From Polytrichum commune (taxonomy: Eukaryota > Streptophyta > Polytrichopsida > Polytrichales > Polytrichaceae), in contig OX485807.1 in NCBI GenBank assembly GCA_950295325.1, positions 27,001,666 to 27,065,665 on the forward strand: a DNA stretch of 64,000 nucleotides, read 5' to 3'. The notes below the pieces were generated by a model that worked only from the letters and a program-made list of their open reading frames with translations, was not told the origin of the DNA and searched no databases. Position 1 is the first letter of the stretch, and the number at the start of each line of letters is the position of its first letter. Made by a program: the position numbers and the translations under genes. Positions 39,201 through 49,994 of the stretch are shown piece after piece.

Positions 39201-42200
39201 CTATCCAAACATGCAGTTTATTGAGATTTAGAGTTAGTACACATGAGGTCCCATTTGGGGACATATTTTTAGCTCAAATATATTCTGATTTGATAAGCAG
39301 CACCTGCCATCAGAGAAATCTCAACATTATGAAATCCTTTACTCCTGTGTCGATAAATCTTTTCTAGATTTGTGGATTTTGCAGACTTTCGATGCAAATC
39401 TGTGATGGACCTTAATGCCAGTTGACTTTTAGTACTCTCCTTATATTAGAGATCTATGTGCCCTAAACCCCTCTCGCAGATAAGGTGATGATTCTTGTTG
39501 ATTCTAAATTGAGCATGCGGACAAGGAAGATTCTGTTGGCAGTGGTGCAGCAGTTATTGATGAGAAGCATTGTGATTTATTAGATTGGGAGGTACAGTAT
39601 CAACAAATGAGCCTTGATGAAAGATTAATGCTGGAGTTACAGAGCATAGGTTTGCTACCTTTCGAAACGGTTGGTAGTCTGCTCCTGTTTATAACCTTGA
39701 ATGACACCTTGATCCTGAACCAGTTATTTTATAAAATATATGTAATTTATGTTCCACTCATACTGTCCATGTGCGTCTGTTTGTGGTGCATGCAGTAGAA
39801 TGTTCTCAGTTAACTGTTCTCTGGATTTGATTTATATTCTTAGTTAGCATATTTTGCACCCACTAAACAAGCTCTTACTACCAGCCTAGAGTCTTCTGTG
39901 TATTTCGCTCTATTTAAATAGGTGCAATTGATGTGAAGATGTGGGTTTCTAAGGCTGTCCATTGGGTGAATGTCTTCAGAATGAAGAATCTGACATTGAA
40001 GATCATGAGATTGATGTGGAGCTTAGGGTACTTCAGCATCAATTTACTGAGCAGGTGAATATTTTTGAAGACCTCTAAAACTTACTAAAACCAACCAAAA
40101 CTAACTGCCGTTCTTGAGGAGTCACCAGTTGATGTAGGATATTAATGAGGAGATTGTTTTCCATGCAGGTTTACGTGAATAAGGAGCATATAAGAAGCCT
40201 TGAGAACAAGGTTTTGGCAAGGAGGGAGGCAGAAACAAGGTGTATTTTTGTGATTGATTTTATGTTTGATGTGGATTTTCACACATTGTGTCTACTCTTA
40301 GTATCTGAACAGTCATTTACGACGGCAACTTTTGAGGATACTATTATATAAGTGTAGTGATGCATTCAAATATCTGTTTTTAAGTGAGTTACAGGTCTGA
40401 CCTTTCAGATCCTTTTAAATCAAAGTCTCTTGACATGTCACTCTAGTCAAGTCATCTGCAATTTTGAACTAAGCCCTTGACACATGTGGACTGCAGGGCT
40501 CAAGAACAATTGGCAATGGATAGGCTTGTGGAGATGGCAGGGAAGAAACGACTGGTACGATAGTTTTCTTGTCCTTAGATAATCCTCACTCAAGTCTCAG
40601 ATTATTGTGTAGACAATCACCAAATATTATCCTTGTCAGGCATAGTATCCTTCAGGGAGCTTCTCAAAGTCCTTGGTACACTGCATAGTCAGTCAGAAAA
40701 GTTCAATTGCAGTAGCATATAAATGGTAAGAATTATCTACTAGCTTAAATTGGTTGCAAATCGGGCCCCTTGGTCCACTTGTACTTGTACGCCTCCTACA
40801 GTTTACTGGGTTTTCTAAGATAATCAATAATGAAATATATTTTGGAATCTGAAGTTTTTAGTCAGACTCTTTGCATGTGCTTAAAATTTACTCTGCTGCT
40901 CCAACAGGGTGGGCGGTCCAAAGGTGCAGCTGCCAAGGGTGCAAGAGCAGCTGCCCTTACTTTTGCAAAAAGGGTATTGACAAGGGTGAAGAAATTTGAC
41001 GAAGGTCATACCTGTATAGTCGACCCTGCTTTACGAGAATCTCTCTTTCATTTGGTTCCTCAAGTTGCAGAGTCAGCTCCTGGTGCCACAGGCGCTGACT
41101 GTGGAGGTGGAGCATTGACAGCAGTTTCTGATTCCACCATTTCAAACTCGAATCCGCCATTGAAGCTCCGAGGTAAGTTATTAATTTCTGCTTCCACCAT
41201 CATCGTACAGGACTTGGATTAACATCTGTAGTAGACACAGAGGCTTTGTCGTGCACCTAAATTTGTAAGGCTAAACCTATGATCGGGGAGAACCGGCAGT
41301 TAGTTACAGATGAATCGGTTGAGTTTGAGAAATAACCGGTTGAAGTTCAAGACTGCAGGAAAACTACCGATCATTTTAGAGGAATTTATAGAATTTAATA
41401 AAGGAAAATCGAAGGATGTCAACATGTAACCAGTTGGACTTGCAAACACTAGGATCTCAACCGATTATGCCCAAAAATCTCCCTGACCACTGGCTACAAC
41501 CTTTTTTTATTAGATTTTGTCTTCTACAAAGTACAAAAAGGTACACTAAACATCCAATTTAGTGTGGCATTAAATTTGTTCTGCCATGTTGATTACAGAT
41601 GTCGTTGTGACTTGTCATGTAGCACCAATTGTCATGTGACACCCTCTCTAGTTACCACCCAGTGATTGCAAGACGATTAGTGTGGGTCGATGGTTTAGTG
41701 CTAAATCAGATGTATAGTTTGGACTTTGTAGAACATAAAAGGCTTCTCTTGGTAGAAACTTATGTTTGAAGTAAAAATTATTGCACTGTGTAAATCCGAA
41801 TAGTAAGTGACACTAAATACCATAAAACAGTGTTAACATCACCATAACTTAGATCCTCCTTGCTCCCATTGTAAGGGTCACTTTTATCTATTTGTTTTGT
41901 GTGTTTACATCTGAAGTGAGCAGTAATGGAATTTGTGCTTGTTGTTCTCAAGTCTAGGTTTATTCTTTCTGTTTTGGAGCCTTTTTTCTGGAGACTTCTT
42001 CATTATAATTATCCACAGCAGTCAGACGCAACCTATATGACTAGGGCAGGCTTTGCACACAATGAGATGCTCAAATTTGTTGCACTTCACAATTATTGAA
42101 GGCAAACTTACTATTGGAGGTCAGTTATTCACAGTATTTACACTAAGACCAAGACATACTAAGGTTCACAAAGACTGAAAAAAGGAAGAAGTCAGCCAGC

Positions 42201-43457
42201 TCACACTAAGTAACCCCCATGTCCCAAGTTTCATCAACGAAAATAGCTAATTAACATATAAAAAAGGTAAGGTGTGAGGTTAAGCTTATATAATTTCAAA
42301 ATTAGTAGTAAGTTCATGTTATGGTCAGCTCCAAAGTGGTCCTGTTTGAACCAAGATACAGCCACCAACAAAGCAAACACTTACTACCAAAAGCTACCAC
42401 TATGCATAGGTGATAAGCAGGTGTGGCACTCTGGGGTCAAAATGCTAACTTTTTGAAGTGAACATGGATTTGTGTAGAGGTTATGGATGATAGAAAGGTG
42501 ACAACTGACACATGATACTTCGCTCACATTTTGAATTAATTTGTGCCGTATCTGCTCATTGCCTACGGGTACTGTGTAGAAATGCCTGCTGTCTCTTGTG
42601 CTGACAGCTGCAAATTTCTTGCAGAAGTAGCGGCCTCCAGTGATGGCTTTGTTGAAGAACAATGTAACAAACCAGAAAGGATGTTGAAAGAACACTCGCT
42701 GTTCACGATCCACACGGAACAAAGAGTTGGGCCTTGGCCGTTGTGGGACAAGGAGAAAGGGTTCCTGCTCCCAGATAACGTGAAACATTCCACCTTCCAT
42801 GCCAGCAGCCCAAACAACAACCTCAATGGCGTAAACGGAGTGAAAGGCAAGCGAAGCGACCGTGACCGGGAAGGGAAGGGAAGTTCTTTTGTCTTTGGGA
42901 AGGAAGGGAACCGGCCTCCTACACCCAAAAGCGGCAAGGCGGAAGAAGTGATGCCCATTGCAGCAGCAACGCCCCCTCGATCCGGCATGGGCAAGGGCGA
43001 CCGCAAAACTAAGACGAAACCACGCCATAAGACAGGAGGTCCTCTTTTGAAGCCCATCAATGGCCTCATTCCCAAAGCTTCGGATACACGGTGTGTCAAG
43101 CATACAAATACTAATAAGTCTTCCAACCACCACCACCACCACCATCACATCCACGACGCGGTATCGGGGAGGAATAATCGGGGCCTAAGAGAGCTTGAAG
43201 CACTCGGAGACGCACGGCCGCCTGGGGTAACACACACCCCAAAATTCGACCAAGCACCCTCGGAGGTGCAAATCGACCTCTCGGCATTGTCGCTGCCAGT
43301 CGGAGGAGTGGGTGACATGGTGTCCGGGATGGCGCCTCAACAGGACTTGGCTTGGTTCGATTTTGACGTCGAGGAATCGTTGCAACAAACGGAGGATATT
43401 GGGTTGGGGTTGGACGTCCCCATGGATGACTTATCGGAACTCGATATGATGATGTGA
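33262..43457 (+). CDS. Large plant-specific protein, At2g19390/At4g29790 family, ~15 exons
   Basis: Function unknown. Lys/Arg/Ser/Pro-rich and probably nuclear. Inferred exons: 33262-33671, 34193-34445, 34570-34871, 35338-35508, 35826-36677, 37171-37265, 37468-37530, 37886-37974, 38693-39160, 39514-39669, 39980-40054, 40169-40239, 40497-40554, 40908-41172, 42625-43457; 1386 aa in phase throughout (Arabidopsis members ~1200). Blocks I recognise: NKRVRTSLADVR; RPQKMARVARR; DFWKQVEAYFAYITPDDLTFL; PLSQRLVSAFINED; VQYQQMSLDERLMLELQSIG; the block with KGARAAALTFAKRVLTR and ALRESLF; KTKTKPRHKT; and an acidic end with GLDVPMDDLSELDMMM. A seven-His run lies in the last exon. The exon 9 donor (GAG/GTTGAT) is weak and may be wrong. 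Start chosen at the first ATG; a GTG lies 24 nt upstream in frame. Intron 14 (1.45 kb) carries element remnants. Confidence 0.8.
41310..41490. repeat. Family H foldback fragment in intron 14
   Basis: Matches the left arm of the foldback at 51571-52010: 'GAAATAACCGGTTGAAGTTCAAG', 'CATTTTAGAGGAAT' and 'CCAGTTGGACTTGCAAACAC'. Its position in an intron of the large gene means it is transcribed with that gene. Confidence 0.7.
41544..41832. mobile_element. MITE-like composite in intron 14
   Basis: Starts TA-CACTAAACATCCAATTTAGTG and ends in GTGACACTAAATACC..CAGTG-TTA. The right third matches family B ('GTAAATCCGAATAGTAAGTGACACTAAAT'). The left part is different, so it is either a composite or an unlisted family. 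Confidence 0.55.
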
Positions 43458-45295
43458 AAAAAGTTGAATTGTAAGCAACTTTTGGGTCATGAGTAAGTTA
43501 AGTAGCTGTATGGATGCATCACAGCAGCGGGCGTTTCTGTACATTAAAATTTGCCTTCTGGGTCATCCCATCAGTCACTTAAAAAGAAGTACCCCCCCCC
43601 CCCTTCCCCCTTCTCTCTCTCTCTCACTCTCTCACTCTCACTCTCTCTCTCTCTGACAATTGGAGAAATAAATCTTCAGTTTCAGAAGAGAGGAGAGTTC
43701 ATACAGGCAGAGTAGGTAACGGCCCTGCTATACAATCATCGTCATGCTTGTAAGCTTTGTAGGAGTTAGTGCTCAAATTCTTTTAAAGGAGATTTAGCCT
43801 CACATTTCAGGATGTCACCATGCCATTGACCTACAGCACCGCCCTTGTAACAAATTCCTTTCTCAAGGATTCCTCTGGCAACCCAAGTTTGCCAGACTTT
43901 TGTCATCATAAAACGTGCAGGTTTCAGTTAGCAGATAAATACACTATGCTGTGAACGCATTTGTGAAATTTAAGAGAATTCCAAACACCGACATGTTTTG
44001 TCCCGGTTCTTTGGGTGTAGACGTGTGATTACTGATGGTTTATCGTTCTCATGTTACATGCACAGCAATTTTCCCTAAAGACCTTTCATTGACTTTTGTA
44101 GCATTATCACCTCCAAAGTGTCATAGGTGATCAAATTGGTCATGAAACTAAGGTTTGTGGCCCAATTAATGTTGGCTCTTCCAACTCCAGGCATTTCTAG
44201 CCGTTAGATTGGCTTGGGAATTGGCTCATCCAATTTGTCATCGTGATGAATCACAAAGATTTTTTTCAAGTTTCAGAATTGGAGTAGAGGTGCAAAAGTT
44301 AATAAGAGGCCAAAGGGAAGATCCAAGACTCTCCCAGTTGTGTACACTATTGAACTTGGATAAATTTGAGCACATTTCCAATCTCATGTTTCTCTTTAAT
44401 GTATGTTCTTTAGTACTCAAGTGCACGTGTCTGATTAAGAATGATAATTACATAAGGCCCACACACCTTAAGTGTACTTTGAAACACCCTCAGCGAGTGC
44501 TGAAATTACAAATATGTCAAAATGAGTTTCTTCCAAGGTATCACTCACTGGTTTGTTGTAGCAAATCTGTAAACGCATTCATTTGGTAAAGCTGCATAAC
44601 AGTTCGGAAGGAACCATAATGTTAGATTTACAAGATGTTTCAAAATACCCCCAAACTCATTCAATGTAAGTACATCTTTCCGAAATACATCTGAAAGATG
44701 TGAATGTTATTTATAAATTGTCAATATATTCAGAATAATCAAGAATATTAAGATTGGCAAAGACACATGCAATTCAGTGGGTGAGCATATTTTGAAGGTC
44801 AAATATGATTACCAAATAGTCAAATATCATCTTCAATATGCAGATCGTTTCATTTACAAGCAGACCTATTTTGCACATACAAATCTGTCATTATTTGTAT
44901 CAATAAGTCACTATGCATCCAGTCTGAATAAAGTCACACAAATATTTCTTCAGGCAATCTGTCCACATTATAGTATATGATAAGTCCATGACAAGAACTA
45001 TGTTACACTATCTGTTCAGTAAACAAAACTTGGGACCAAAACCCAGTTCATGGCCTACAAAAATTACTTCTGGAGTGTTTTCTACCAATTGACGAACTGT
45101 TCTTGGCTAATTTTGCAAACCTAATATTTCTGGTACATGTTTAGTTTTGTCCAGCTTTGGTAGTGCGCAGCTGTAGTCATCTAGTAGTCATCTTGTGAAA
45201 CTCCCTAGTAGTCATCTAGGGAGGAGTTTCACAGTCTGAAGTTCATAACCATGAACTGCTCCTTCTTGGTGGGACATAATCCGATCATGGATCCT
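43458..45295. other. 3' flank of large gene and intergenic gap
   Basis: Presumed 3' UTR with a C homopolymer (about 43591-43604) followed by a (CT)n/(CACTCT)n microsatellite up to about 43655. Beyond that, no gene is recognised before the convergent minus-strand sequences at 45296. Confidence 0.45.
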
Positions 45296-45568
45296 TCACC
45301 CAAAAACCTTGAACACCAGATAACGCACAATGATGAAGATGGCCCAGCTCACCACCCAGAGATACTTGTGTTCAACACGTCAGACGAGCTTGCTCGGAAT
45401 CAACAATGTGCAAATGCCGTAGATGATCATCGGATGGGCACCTGGCAATGTGATTTCCACCAAGGTGCAGTCACCAGCATATGCTGCAAACAAAAAAATT
45501 GGCCAGGATAGAATACGAATAGTTGCCCATAAGATATCTCTCACTTCTACTTGCATTTCATTGCACAT
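45296..45568 (-). pseudogene. Orphan reading frame with membrane segments, interrupted by TGA
   Basis: One frame on the minus strand encodes three hydrophobic stretches: ILWATIRILSWPIFLFAAYA, PMIIYGICTLLIP and YLWVVSWAIFIIVRYLVF. It ends at a TGA (45296-45298). A second TGA at 45380-45382 lies between the second and third stretches in the same frame. The composition looks like real membrane protein rather than chance. No family recognised. It starts only ~55 bp after the MGS stop on the same strand, so it could be a decayed gene, an exon of an unseen gene, or an alternative 3' exon of MGS. Confidence 0.4.
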
Positions 45569-45623
45569 TCAAGAGAAAAAATAAGATCACCTATTTCATG
45601 TACTGCATGAGTGTTTGTACACT

Positions 45624-46868
45624 TCAGATCCCCTCCACAACCCCATTCACCATGCCATTGGCAGTAGAATGACCGAGAATTTTGTGTCCAGCAACAGAAT
45701 CTTCCTTTTCCTTTGCCTGCAAGCCAAATTTGTGACGGGTCTCCCACACTAAGTCACGCAAAGCTCCGAGAGCAACATCATAGCCTCGCATCACATTCTT
45801 CACTGTATGGTTGAGCACCCTTGCCACCCAGACCTTAAAGAGAAGTTCTTCCCAGTCGCCATCGCCCTTCTGAAAATGATCGAGAAACGTGAGGTACGCT
45901 TTTACCCATGCATCCTCATCAGCAAAGCTCCAGCATGGCCACTCCGAGGCTTGCAATAAACCCTTCACAAGGGCAGGATCAAAGTGCTCGGATAGGAGTT
46001 CCTGTTGACGTGGTGTCCAGTTGCTCTTCAGCAGTTTAAGAGTCTTCTCTATATCATACCCAATCTTCTGCTTTACGAGCTCTGGGACAGCCTTGGCAGA
46101 TTCAATGCAATGACCTGCATCTCCGCTGCTGATGGTCTCATTCCGAAGCGACTGCAGTGCTGCGAAACACTCCACGAGCATGGTTCTAAGATCACGAAGT
46201 CCCCCATATAATGCATGGACCTTACCATCAGGAATGTAAACCTCCGCAAGGCGCAAACCCGCCTGGGCGCTAACAAAAGTGTAGAGCGTGTCTATACCCC
46301 AATCACTTTGGGACCGAACGCGTTCATCTCCATATAAAACCTCAGCTGCTCGTCTGGTCAGTAATAATTCTCCCCCAAGAGGTTGCTCAATGAAAGGAAG
46401 AACCGTGTTGGGCCACAATATAGCAAAGCCTACCTTGGTAACAAGCCATGTGATCATGGCATCGGTGCTGGAGCGCGGGAAGTAGTGACGGACAATATCA
46501 TAGTCCAGGTCCGCCAATTTTTCAGCCTTACTGATCCACTCTCCCGAAAAAGACTCAATATCTGCATCATAAAAATGCAGTCGAGGATACTCTGGGAAAC
46601 CCAAGAACAAAGACAGAGCAGTGTTCATGCCATCGCCCTTCCCACCTCTCAGCGACACGCCTATACGATTCTGACAAACCAGAATGATTTTCTTCCTTGT
46701 TGCACTCTCGATCCGCTCCTTTGAGTTTTCGATGGCGTGCCAAGTTTCACCTTGACTGTAGCCCACACAAAGCACCGCTGCAATCCGCGGATGCGATGCA
46801 GCAAACTCTATATTCCGTAATACAACTCTGACATCCTCTTCTTTAAAGGGGAAGCACACTAAAGACAT
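45624..46868 (-). CDS. MGS: Mannosylglycerate synthase (GT78), single exon
   Basis: Transfers mannose from GDP-mannose to glycerate in one step, giving alpha-mannosylglycerate, a compatible solute. The 414-aa protein is collinear with the Rhodothermus marinus enzyme (~397 aa): start MSLVCFPFKEEDV, nucleotide-binding GGKGDGMNTAL (75-85), metal-binding DAD at 101-103 in HFYDADIESF, HYFPRSSTDAMITW (128-141), IEQPLGGELL (160-169), SDWGIDTLYTFV with D193 at the catalytic-base position, H218 at the metal-ligand position, YGGLRDLRTMLVECFAA, and the helical half ending near WEELLFKVWVARVLNHT and MRGYDVA. All the active-site residues I can place are present. The last ~30 residues (after HKFGLQ) are an extra polar tail. 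No TM segment or signal peptide, so probably cytosolic. The absence of introns sets it apart from its neighbours. Homologues are known from Selaginella and Physcomitrium. Identification is very secure. Confidence 0.95.
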   Translation of the reverse strand: MSLVCFPFKEEDVRVVLRNIEFAASHPRIAAVLCVGYSQGETWHAIENSKERIESATRKKIILVCQNRIGVSLRGGKGDGMNTALSLFLGFPEYPRLHFYDADIESFSGEWISKAEKLADLDYDIVRHYFPRSSTDAMITWLVTKVGFAILWPNTVLPFIEQPLGGELLLTRRAAEVLYGDERVRSQSDWGIDTLYTFVSAQAGLRLAEVYIPDGKVHALYGGLRDLRTMLVECFAALQSLRNETISSGDAGHCIESAKAVPELVKQKIGYDIEKTLKLLKSNWTPRQQELLSEHFDPALVKGLLQASEWPCWSFADEDAWVKAYLTFLDHFQKGDGDWEELLFKVWVARVLNHTVKNVMRGYDVALGALRDLVWETRHKFGLQAKEKEDSVAGHKILGHSTANGMVNGVVEGI

Positions 46869-47650
46869 ACTCCGTTTCTCTGTTTACGATGAGTTCTCCC
46901 TCTACACACCTGTTGCAGTTCACGATGACTTTACTGAGTCAGTGAGGTCCATATTCTCATGTACCCGGGCCAACTGAATCCCCTTTTAAAACAAAACTCT
47001 CTGAGAACCTAACCCTCCTCACGGAATTTTAGTTTCAAGGCTTCGTAGAAGAAATACCGACGTGCATATTGAGAGTTCGATTACAAGCAAGTAGCACGAA
47101 GGTGGTACTCTAACAACGACAAGCTACAAACAATGACAAAATTTCAGGTCGACATGTCTCACACAATGTTGCAAGCACATGGGACTTGTCTTGTTACAAG
47201 AGTCGCTGGAAAAAGGTAGCCAACGTAATCTTAATAAATCGAAGACGAAATGCGCAGTATGTTTCGCATAAAGGAGTGAAAAGTAGCGATGATAGGGACG
47301 ATTACAGACATCAGAAGAGAGACAAATTCATACAAACACTTCGTTTAACCCCTGCGAATAGAAACTTCCACAACATTCGCTAGAGTAACAGCAGAGGGAG
47401 CGCACCAGGCAGATATCCCGGTAATAGGATTTGCCTTAAAACGTCCATGCACACTAACAGCAGCAAGTTACCGTCCTTGTCAACCTAGAAGCGCCCATAA
47501 ATATACACAGACTTACTCCACGACGAACTAATGTTGCACGTTGTACAATATAATCACTGGATGCATAGCTTCCCTTAACAAATCACTGCGACGTGACGAG
47601 TGTACACAACAAGCTAGTGTTTCCCTGACTATCTGCCGTATCGTTATGAC
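46869..47650 (-). promoter_or_regulatory. Upstream region / leader of MGS
   Basis: No coding sequence. A minus-strand acceptor-like CAACAG ends at 46910, about 40 nt before the ATG, which would allow a spliced leader. Without transcript data the MGS promoter could be here or at the GC-rich block at 49665-49960. Confidence 0.3.
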
Positions 47651-47679
47651 TTCACGAGTACAGGGACTCAGGATTATAA

Positions 47680-49450
47680 ACCTATGAGCCCTCCAGGACG
47701 AAAGAATTTTGCACGTTCGTCAACACAACCACTGCCTGCTCTCAACTGGCTACTGCGGCTTAACGAAACTATAGAGCAAGCGAGTTCGTCCCCTGACTGT
47801 TCAAAACAATTACTAGCCATCACATCCACCACCACAGAAAGCTTCATGTGTGCAATGCATCTCACAGAGGCGGCCACGGAACGACAACCAGATGTTCCTC
47901 CACGAAGAACCAATGTAACACGTTCAGCGATAAACGACTGCCTGCTCTTAACTGCTACGTAACCAAGCTACAGAGCAACCTACGCTAAATAGTATCGTGT
48001 GGTATTTTATGTCAATATGGTAACTTTTCAGATGAGACTTCTTATGAATAAGTGAACAAATATTGTTCTGAATGATAGATGAGTTCATCCATTGCGAAAA
48101 CCCCACCTTCTATTGTCAGCAACTTGTGATGAAATATTCTCATGGATGATTGAAAATTGGATGAATAATCTCTCGGTAAGTGACAGTAAGCGCAACACAA
48201 TAACTCTATAATCCCCCAAAAAATGTACAAAGAATGACAAATAATCTTGGGTTAATATTTGGTGTTTGGTGACACTATACCGCGGTTTTCAATTAGAATT
48301 GAGCAAGAAAATTAGAATATGTGACACTAAATATCATATCTAGTGTAGGTACGTCTCCTATGGTGCACCAAAATATCCGCATCACTGCGCAATTGCGCAG
48401 AGAACGACGTATCACACTTGTAGTCGGTAGAAGCTACCAACAAAGTTCCCCGAAGAACCAAGCCTCTACTGCTACGTCACGGAACTACAGAGCAAGCCAG
48501 TTCGTCCTCTTAACATACAAGATAACTACTATGCAACACATCCTCCATGACCGAAAACTCCACCTGTGCAATGCATCACACACGCCGACGGCCAGAGGGC
48601 GACAACCAAGTGTTCCTCCGCGACGAAAGAATGTAGCACGCTCAACAACACAACCACTGCCCGGCCACTCCGACGTGACCACACTACAAAGCAAGCTACG
48701 TTGTTACTTCCCTCACCGTGCACCAAAATTCCACATCACTTCGCAATTGTGCAGAAAATGAATTATAGCGCTCGTAGGAAGTAGACGCTGCCAGCGACGT
48801 TGGCCGTAAGTACCAAATGTCTACTGAAACGTAGCGAAACTACAGACCAAGCTAGTTCGCCATAACCGGACGCTCCATCTGTGCAATGCGTCACACACAC
48901 AAGCGCTCAAAGGGCGACAACATACAGCTCCTCCCCGACGGAAAAATGCATCAAGCTGAGCAATACAACGACTGCCTGCTCTTAACTGGCCACGGCAACG
49001 AAAGCAGACCACAGAGCAAGCCAGTTACGTCCCTCACTGCGCCCAAACTTTCCACATGGCTTTGCAATCGCGCAGAAAACGACTTAAACCGCTCGCAGGA
49101 GGTAGAACCTTCCACCGAGGTTGCCCGTAAGTACCGAATCGTTACTGCAACGTACCAAAACAACAGAGCAAGCCTAGTGCGTCCCTTAACTGTGCAACCA
49201 AAATTACTTAGTCATCACATCCACTACGACCGCGAGCTCCACCTGTGCAATGCATCACACACACACACACAGGACGCCACGGAGCGCGACAACCTACAGT
49301 TCCTCCACCACGACGAAAGAATGTCGCACGCTCGGCAACGTAACAACACACAACTAGAGAGCAGGCTAGTTACTTCCGTCACCGTGCACCAAAATTCCTC
49401 ATCCCTTTGCAACCGTACACAGGAAACGACTAGCCACTCTCACTCGTTAG
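47680..49450. repeat. Diverged ~350-bp tandem repeat array, about 4 units
   Basis: The phrase TGTGCAATGCATC recurs at 47848, 48565, 48880 and 49244. Removing the MITE from the first interval gives spacings of about 352, 315 and 364 bp. Each unit contains, in order, the CTCCACCTGTGCAATGC phrase, a CAACC..GTTCCTCC..GACGAAAGAATG segment, CTACAGAGCAAGC, 'TCACCGTGCACCAAAATT' and 'CGCAGAAAACGAC'. Frames are broken, so it is not a coding repeat. The array is richer in C and A than its surroundings. Confidence 0.85.
47983..48345. mobile_element. MITE family A, copy 3, inserted in the tandem array
   Basis: 363 bp, with ends CGCTAAATAG and ATATCTAGTG, flanked by TA at 47981-47982 and 48346-48347. Other array units provide the unoccupied site (AGAGCAAGC-TAGTTACGTCC): removing the element plus one TA restores AGAGCAACC-TAGGTACGTC. 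This shows directly that the target duplication is TA, as for Tc1/mariner-type (Stowaway-like) elements. Confidence 0.9.
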
Positions 49451-49655
49451 GCGGTAGAAGTACGCTGGCCGGGAGTGCGCTGCTAACGACGGAGCGGTAG
49501 AAATGCCAGACCTCAAAAACACTGTTCCAGGTGTCCCGCGTAGGCCGACTAACGGCAAACCAAACTAGAACAGTAACGTAAACTGCCCTCCCAGCAAAAG
49601 CAGCACATCTTGAGCAGGCAAAAGAAAACCCCAAGCCACGAGGTGGAACACTGAA

Positions 49656-49960
49656 CTTACTCACCTGTAAGTTTCTTGAGCTGAAGCTTGCAGACTGAAG
49701 AAAGCAGGCCCCAGGAGAGACGAGGAATTTGCTGTGGATTCGGCTGGCTACGTGGTGGATGCAGCTGGAGTGGCAGAGCGCGCGGTCTCCGGTCCGGAGC
49801 GAGGCGGAGGCGCGAGAAGCGAGAGGCAGCAGAGCCACTAGTGCGATTGAAGGCGCAGCTGAGATTGCGAGCATGAGCGAGAGGTAAAGTAAGCTTAGAG
49901 CCACGCGGACATAGGCTCCGCTCCCTTTTAACCCTGGAGCCAATGGGCGGGCCGGGGGGA
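49656..49960 (-). promoter_or_regulatory. GC-rich block with strong splice donor: probable first exon and promoter, minus strand
   Basis: The composition changes sharply to GC-rich. On the minus strand a perfect donor, CTTACAG/GTGAGTAAG, lies at 49664/49665. This looks like a transcription start with a non-coding or short-coding first exon. The next minus-strand gene downstream is MGS, 2.8 kb away, with the ~350-bp array between them. Assignment to MGS is inference. A long open frame here (arginine- and proline-rich) reads like GC-driven chance coding. Confidence 0.4.
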
Positions 49961-49994
49961 GGGGGGGGGCTCCTCTCCTCGCCCTTCTTCCTCT

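Noticed and set aside
42384-43154. 256-aa minus-strand open frame
   Set aside because: It is antisense to the last exon of the large + strand gene, whose frame matches a known plant family.
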